Assembly (NCBI GenBank): GCA_030674155.1
Contig: JASPKP010008245.1
Coordinates: 1 to 11,793 of the forward strand
DNA: 11,793 nucleotides
Source of the DNA: Stramonita haemastoma
Taxonomy: Eukaryota; Mollusca; Gastropoda; Neogastropoda; Muricidae
Direction: 5' to 3'
The notes beneath the pieces were generated by a model. That model was not told where the DNA came from and searched no databases. It was given only the letters and a program-made list of their open reading frames with translations. A program made the position numbers and the translations under genes. Positions 8,046-11,793 of the stretch are shown here, piece after piece (within the stretch, counting starts at the first letter, position 1; every line of letters begins with the position of its first letter).

Positions 8046-8154
8046 GGTAGTGGGATGCGTTGACAAAATTTTAAATCCACTTCAGGTGCAAAAACAAAAA
8101 AGGCAAAAGACCCTGCAGCCAGTGATAACAAATAGAGGGGGTCTGTTATTTTGA
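8046..8154 (+). CDS. Weak candidate terminal exon
   Basis: The acceptor CTGCCCTTTTTTCAG ends at 8045. Skipping the first base, 35 codons are open to a TGA at 8152-8154: VVGCVDKILNPLQ followed by a basic stretch QKQKRQKTLQP. There is no internal homopolymer-driven composition. An AATAAA at 8188-8193 lies 34 bases after the stop. No family is recognised. It could be an alternative last exon of the plus-strand gene, an exon of another transcript, or chance. A GTGCAA inside at 8086 is a possible but poor donor. Confidence 0.25.
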
Positions 8155-8187
8155 TGGTTTTTAAATTTTTCTTTTTTTATGTAAAAA

Positions 8188-8193
8188 AATAAA
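8188..8193 (+). promoter_or_regulatory. Possible polyadenylation signal AATAAA
   Basis: A canonical hexamer 34 bases after the stop of the weak exon at 8046-8154. It is short and lies in A-rich DNA, so chance occurrence is likely. Confidence 0.2.
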
Positions 8194-9640
8194 AATTCAT
8201 CAAAAACACCACAGCTTTCTGTTGTTGCTTTTGAAAATTTATTGCGCTGTAATACAAGCATGGGGGCGATCCATTTGCAATTTTCAACATCCAAACCAGC
8301 AAGTAAAACACAAAGAAGCTACCAGAGTATTGTTTAAAAATGCAGTATGGTACAAACAACAATTCTCTGTATTAGGTTTTAGGGAATTGTTAATGATTTT
8401 AACTTGACACCTAAGTACGATGTTAAAACAGACAAACTGAAAAGTGGAAAAAAATAATTTTGGTTTTTTTAAACAAATTGCTGATGTACAAAAGACCCTC
8501 CTTGAAAACCCGGACCATCCAAAAGCTTTGACCGTTCCCTTCCAAATTGAATTTCAAAAAAGTGCTGAAAAAAATCTGAAAAATATTAAATTTTTTTTCC
8601 AGGCTAATTCAAAAGAGTAGCCAAAAAAAACACAAAACAGAAATACCCAAAGGGCAAAAAACCCAAAACAAAGGACATCACAAAAAAAAAAAAAGAAAAG
8701 GAAAAAAAAATTGTGATTTAAGGGGAAGGTTTCTATGTCATGACTTTTCATGCGCAAAACATAGAGACCCTGTTTTTTGACTTAGGGAAACAGAACGTGC
8801 AGCCAAAAAGAGAATGTTGATGGTGGTTTTTTCGTTACATCTTGAGTAATCCTCGTTGACTTGAAATATTTGAACTGTTCACAAAAAAAACCAGGCACTT
8901 CACACACACCTAGATACATCCCCCACCCCTTTAAAACAAAAAAAATGGAAAAAGAAAAACCCAAACCCAAGAGGGGAAAAGTAAAAATAAGAGAAAAGAA
9001 AAAAAAAACCAGCACACATCCAAGCAACAAATAACCCCAAAGCAAAATGAAAATATCTTACGAATACAATATCTTTAAAACTTCAACCCCGGGTTTTGAC
9101 AGCATAAAACGCAAAGTGCTGAATGCAACATGACCCATTTTATTTATCTTTTGGTGTTAACTCTGGGGGGGTGTTCATCGTGGGGAACACAACGTTGCAC
9201 AATTTTTGTTGGGTTTTTTTTTTTGTGTTTATAACATTTTCTTTTATCCAAGAGAGTTTTGATTTGGGACCTTGTGATGTAAACCATTTGTCCTAAAATC
9301 ACCACATTGCATTTTCACATTTTTTTTTCTATAACTCCAAAAACTATACTGCATTTCTTTTTTTTTTTTGGGGGGGGGGAGGAGGGGGGAGATAGGAGGG
9401 AGGTAATTAAAATTTTACTGTAAAAGAAACAAAGCAAGTCATATCAAAAAGTTTTTTTTTTTGTTTTTTTTTTTTTTTTTCAAAGGTGTAGTCAGAACTT
9501 GAGCAAGACTGACTAGGTTTGTAAATTTTTTTAACAATATTGACAGGGTTTTTTTTCATCTTTTTTTTTTTTTTTTTTAAATTCGTCCGAGGTTCATGTC
9601 CATTGAGGAGCCCGGTTTACTTTGAGAGTCGGGTGCTCAC
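8194..9640. other. Intergenic-looking AT-rich stretch, no gene recognised
   Basis: Open frames here (8222-8407, 8554-8757 and 8782-9045) are low-complexity or lack splice context. C/A-rich tracts occur at 8620-8675 and 8925-9025, and long T runs near 9460-9480 and 9561-9578. A minus-strand AATAAA (plus TTTATT at 9139-9144) could end the minus-strand gene. No repeat family was recognised. Confidence 0.45.
9370..9403 (+). repeat. G-rich purine tract
   Basis: A run of ten G, then G-run/A alternation (GGAGGGGGGAGATAGGAGGGAGG). Several closely spaced G runs make G-quadruplex formation on the plus strand plausible. No gene overlaps it. Confidence 0.7.
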
Positions 9641-9725
9641 GCACCATGGAGATGTTTTTGTTGATTTTTCCCCCCCTTCAAACTCCGCCTCTTGGCAGGG
9701 TCCATGGGGGGCGGGCCCTCTTTTC
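9641..9725 (-). CDS. Candidate minus-strand exon
   Basis: On the minus strand a strong acceptor TTTTATTTTTGCAG (ending at 9726) and a donor GTGC|GTGAGC (9640) bracket 85 bases. Two frames are open for nearly all of it: one gives PAPHGPCQEAEFEGGEKS, the other PPPMDPAKRRSLKGGK. Runs of C at the start and G in the middle (seven each side of the frame question) prevent a choice. GC is higher than in flanking DNA. It is probably the most 3' exon visible of the minus-strand gene. No family recognised. Confidence 0.35.
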
Positions 9726-10328
9726 CTGCAAAAATAAAACAAACATTTTGTCCAAAAAGCCAAAAACTTTTCAGTGCTTTTGTTACCGTACTACAACAAA
9801 CGTAGCAGTTTGAGTGGGGTCTCAATGATTGACCAGGCTAGGGGTAGGTGAAGATGACATCACGGAAAGTGTGTGGTATTTTTTGCTTTATTTGGTCGTT
9901 TTTTTTGTTTTTAAATTCCATAAATGAAGATAAAAGTCTGGGCTTTTTTTTTTCTCAGTTAGCTAGCTTTTTTCTTTATTTTTTTTCCCTTTTTTCATTC
10001 AGTGATCAAAGTAGATGTTGGGGGGGGGGGGGGGGTTTTTGTTGTTTTATTCATAGTCATCTATTTTAAAGTTGCAATGTGGTGCCCCCTAAGAAATTAA
10101 ATTTCCCAAGCAAGTTCTCAGGGCCAAAAACTGTAGGTAAAAAAGCAGGTAACAGGTATTTTATCTTCCCGGTATCCCCTACCCACCCCTCTCCCTCCCA
10201 CGGAAACCTTTTTTGTTAAGAGGAAGGAACAAAAAACGAATGGATAAAAAAATTGCATAACATAAAGTAAAGTTTGTCTCTGGCCAACTTTGAGACATAT
10301 GGAATTAATCAAGTCCAGTCAAGTTGGG

Positions 10329-10401
<73 letters not shown>

Positions 10402-10491
10402 AAAAAAGAAAAAAAAAAGAAATTTTGGTTTTAAAAACACATTTCTTTATGAAAAAATTTTTTTCATAAAATAAACATCAAAGAGACTTAC
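9726..10491. other. Intron-like stretch of the minus-strand gene
   Basis: AT-rich, with a 16-G run at 10020-10035 and the long A tract at 10329-10421. A palindrome TTTATGAAAAAATTTTTTTCATAAA lies at about 10446-10470. The open frames at 9848-10069 and 10274-10474 are driven by T and A runs. No gene was seen. Confidence 0.45.
10329..10421. repeat. Poly-A tract, ~93 bases with three G interruptions
   Basis: Sixty A without a break, then A runs separated by single G. Its lysine-coding ORF is not a gene. It may be a mononucleotide microsatellite or the tail of an unrecognised retroposed copy whose body would lie just upstream. Length is unreliable in noisy sequence. Confidence 0.9.
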
Positions 10492-10541
10492 CTTTGGGAC
10501 CTTCCCCAGGTTTGGGGAAGTTTCAAGCTGGTCACATACCC
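10492..10541 (-). CDS. Candidate short minus-strand exon
   Basis: On the minus strand an acceptor ATTTTTTGGGACAG (ending 10542) and an excellent donor CAAAG|GTAAGTCTC (10491) flank 50 bases. Two frames are open. The one starting at the second base reads approximately VCDQLETSPNLGKVPK if the initial GGG is one base too long. The length and strong donor favour an exon, but 50 bases give little coding evidence. No family recognised. Confidence 0.35.
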
Positions 10542-10826
10542 CTGTCCCAAAAAATGCATGGTCAGTCTTTCTTAAAAAATTTTAGTGCACATTTAAAAAT
10601 GGGGAAAAAATTTTCATTGTTCTTTTTTCAGTTTATCGCATGTCATTACTTTAAAGCAACTTCGATTTTTGCCTTTTTTCTATTTTTTAAGTGAGTACTT
10701 TGATTATAAAATTTTTTTTATTTATCCCCAGATTGTTGAGAGTTAAATACATTGGGGAAATCACCCAAAAAGGGTTGTTTTTCATCAACTCAGAAACTGC
10801 ATTTTTTTCCTATTTGGGGTTTTTAC

Positions 10827-10952
10827 CTCAGATAACACATTTCTTCCCGTGGGCCCAGCCCCCCATCTTATTCATTGTTTTACAGACCCCCTTAAGAGGG
10901 GGCCCCTGCTTTATCATTTTCTTTCGGCTTTTTATGGGTAGCTTTGGTTTGC
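10827..10952 (-). CDS. Candidate minus-strand exon, basic protein segment
   Basis: On the minus strand an acceptor TTTCCTTCATTGAAAG (ending 10953) and a donor CTGAG|GTAAAA (10826) enclose 126 bases. One frame runs 40 codons with a stop only at the exact 3' end: KPKLPIKSRKKMIKQG, then LKGVCKTMNKMGGWAHGKK. A second frame is open for the first part (TKATHKKPKENDKAG) and could join the first at the GGGGCCCCC run, near 10907-10915, if one base is miscalled. Lys-rich and likely disordered at first. No family recognised. It is the strongest of the minus-strand exons. Confidence 0.45.
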
Positions 10953-11068
10953 CTTTCAATGAAGGAAATTAACTGGTTTTCCCCCTGTGCCACATGTCAA
11001 CTTTGTGTTCAATGCAGACGACCCCAAATCATTTAGAAAAAAAATTTAATGAAATTTTTTTACCTTAC

Positions 11069-11104
11069 CCTCCCCCCAGCGTCATGCTCAAAATTTTTCT
11101 TCAG
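11069..11104 (-). CDS. Weak candidate minus-strand micro-exon
   Basis: On the minus strand, CTCATTCTAAAG (ending 11105) followed by 36 bases and the donor GAGG|GTAAGG (11068). One frame reads LKKNFEHDAGGR. The G run before the donor makes the boundary uncertain. The same interval can be read on the plus strand as a polypyrimidine acceptor ending CCCCCCAG at 11079, so the strand is not secure. Confidence 0.2.
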
Positions 11105-11314
11105 CTTTAGAATGAGAATGCTCCGGTTTATGGGGGGAAAAATTGTTTTTTTTTAAAAAGCAAAAAAGAGAATAAATGAAAAAAAAAAAAACCTTTTTTT
11201 TTGCTGTGCAAAAAAAACAGATCTGGTTGTTTCCCGCTGTGTTTTGCTTCTCCAGAAATAACTACACGATCATATTTTTTGGGTTTTTTGTTTTTTTTGG
11301 CAACGCATACTCAC

Positions 11315-11469
11315 AGGGGGAAATTTGATCTTTTCAATGGCCCGACCAGAGTAAGAATTTTGGTGCAATAACATTTTGCACAAAACATCTTGCGCCCGTT
11401 AAAATCCTGTTCGCTTTTTGTAAGGGGAAGGCCACGGTGTGTGGGGGAACAAGGGCAAGATTTACAAAA
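11315..11469 (-). CDS. Candidate minus-strand exon
   Basis: On the minus strand an acceptor TTTACTCCGTCCCCTGGTTGCAG (ending 11470) and a donor CCCCCT|GTGAGTATG (11314) enclose 155 bases. One frame is open throughout (51 codons) and contains CKSC and later GRKMFCAKCY, superficially like a zinc-binding LIM finger end. The spacing between the two Cys-x2-Cys pairs (24 residues) is longer than usual for LIM. A second frame is open for about 45 codons (QKANRILTGARCFVQ), so the Cys pairs may be accidental. No family assigned. Confidence 0.35.
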
Positions 11470-11576
11470 CTGCAACCAGGGGACGGAGTAAAAAAAACTT
11501 ATGGTGCTTAGCATTTTTCCTCGATTAATAGAATAAATAAATAAAAAAAAATTAATAAATAAAAATGGTCAGTTAC

Positions 11577-11696
11577 CTCCACCGCGATAGGAAGGGGTAG
11601 TTGGGGGTTGAATTCAATGTAGTCCTTCGTTTTCTCTTTTTGAGCCCCCATCTGCCCACAGGGGCTCGTCTTGTTTACTGGAGGCCCAGACACAAC
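11577..11696 (-). CDS. Candidate minus-strand exon, most 5' visible
   Basis: On the minus strand an acceptor GGTGGTCTACACACAG (ending 11697) and a donor GTGGAG|GTAACTG (11576) enclose exactly 40 codons without a stop: NKTSPCGQMGAQKEKTKDYI, then FNPQLPLPIAVE. A second frame (CVWASSKQDEPLWADGG) is also open for most of the exon, ending at a TGA around 11609. The three-fold length and a strong donor favour the first. The gene would continue upstream beyond the window edge. No family recognised. Confidence 0.4.
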
Positions 11697-11793
11697 CTGT
11701 GTGTAGACCACCAAAAAACCCCCGTTTACCTTGAGTCTGCCCCTGTGCTGGAATACACCTTTTACCTGTTTCTTTTAAAAAATTGTTTACCCA

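Noticed and set aside
10274..10474. Lysine-rich ORF
   Set aside because: It is the translation of a poly-A tract.
11315..11469. LIM zinc-finger domain suggested by CKSC and FCAKCY
   Set aside because: The Cys-pair spacing is too long for a standard LIM module, the His and upstream Cys ligands are missing, and another frame is also open.
1..11793. CRISPR array, prokaryotic defence system or phage region
   Set aside because: No direct repeats with regular spacers, no ribosome binding sites or operon-like ORFs; introns, SINEs and microsatellites indicate an animal genome.

Overview
This window looks like AT-rich, mostly non-coding DNA from an animal nuclear genome. There are no bacterial-style operons or long ORFs. 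Coding signal appears as short islands bounded by polypyrimidine-AG acceptors and GTAAG/GTGAGT-type donors. Two dispersed repeats have the structure of tRNA-derived SINEs, and from general familiarity they resemble families abundant in molluscs and other marine invertebrates. A mollusc is my best guess, but it rests on repeat resemblance only.

Homopolymers look inflated or unstable throughout (24 G, 16 G, about 93 nearly pure A, many 6-10 base C, G, T and A runs). Several candidate exons change reading frame exactly at such runs. The sequence therefore probably carries many indel errors, and every reading frame and exon boundary below is provisional.

Layout: (1) 1-1480 has no recognisable gene. 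(2) About 1490-1760 is richer in CpG and could be a promoter/first-exon area; 1722-1821 resembles the end of a hAT-type transposon. (3) A plus-strand gene is inferred from candidate exons at 2589-2692, 4137-4248, 5036-5255 and 6911-7004, ending near an ATTAAA at 7187. Its introns hold a minus-strand SINE (3720-4013), a GT microsatellite and a plus-strand SINE (4720-4975). (4) 7193-9640 is intergenic-looking, with a roughly 90-bp tandem repeat, a 24-G run and one weak extra terminal exon (8046-8154). (5) A second gene on the minus strand is inferred from candidate exons between 11696 and 9641. The two genes would be convergent.

I could not name either gene with confidence. The plus-strand exons encode a lysine/glutamate-rich helical segment and then a Cys-x2-Cys segment followed by a basic tail, for which I raise a weak resemblance to the C18orf21 (UPF0711) family. 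I see no tRNA or rRNA gene, CRISPR array or defence system, and no evidence for a previously undescribed biological system here.
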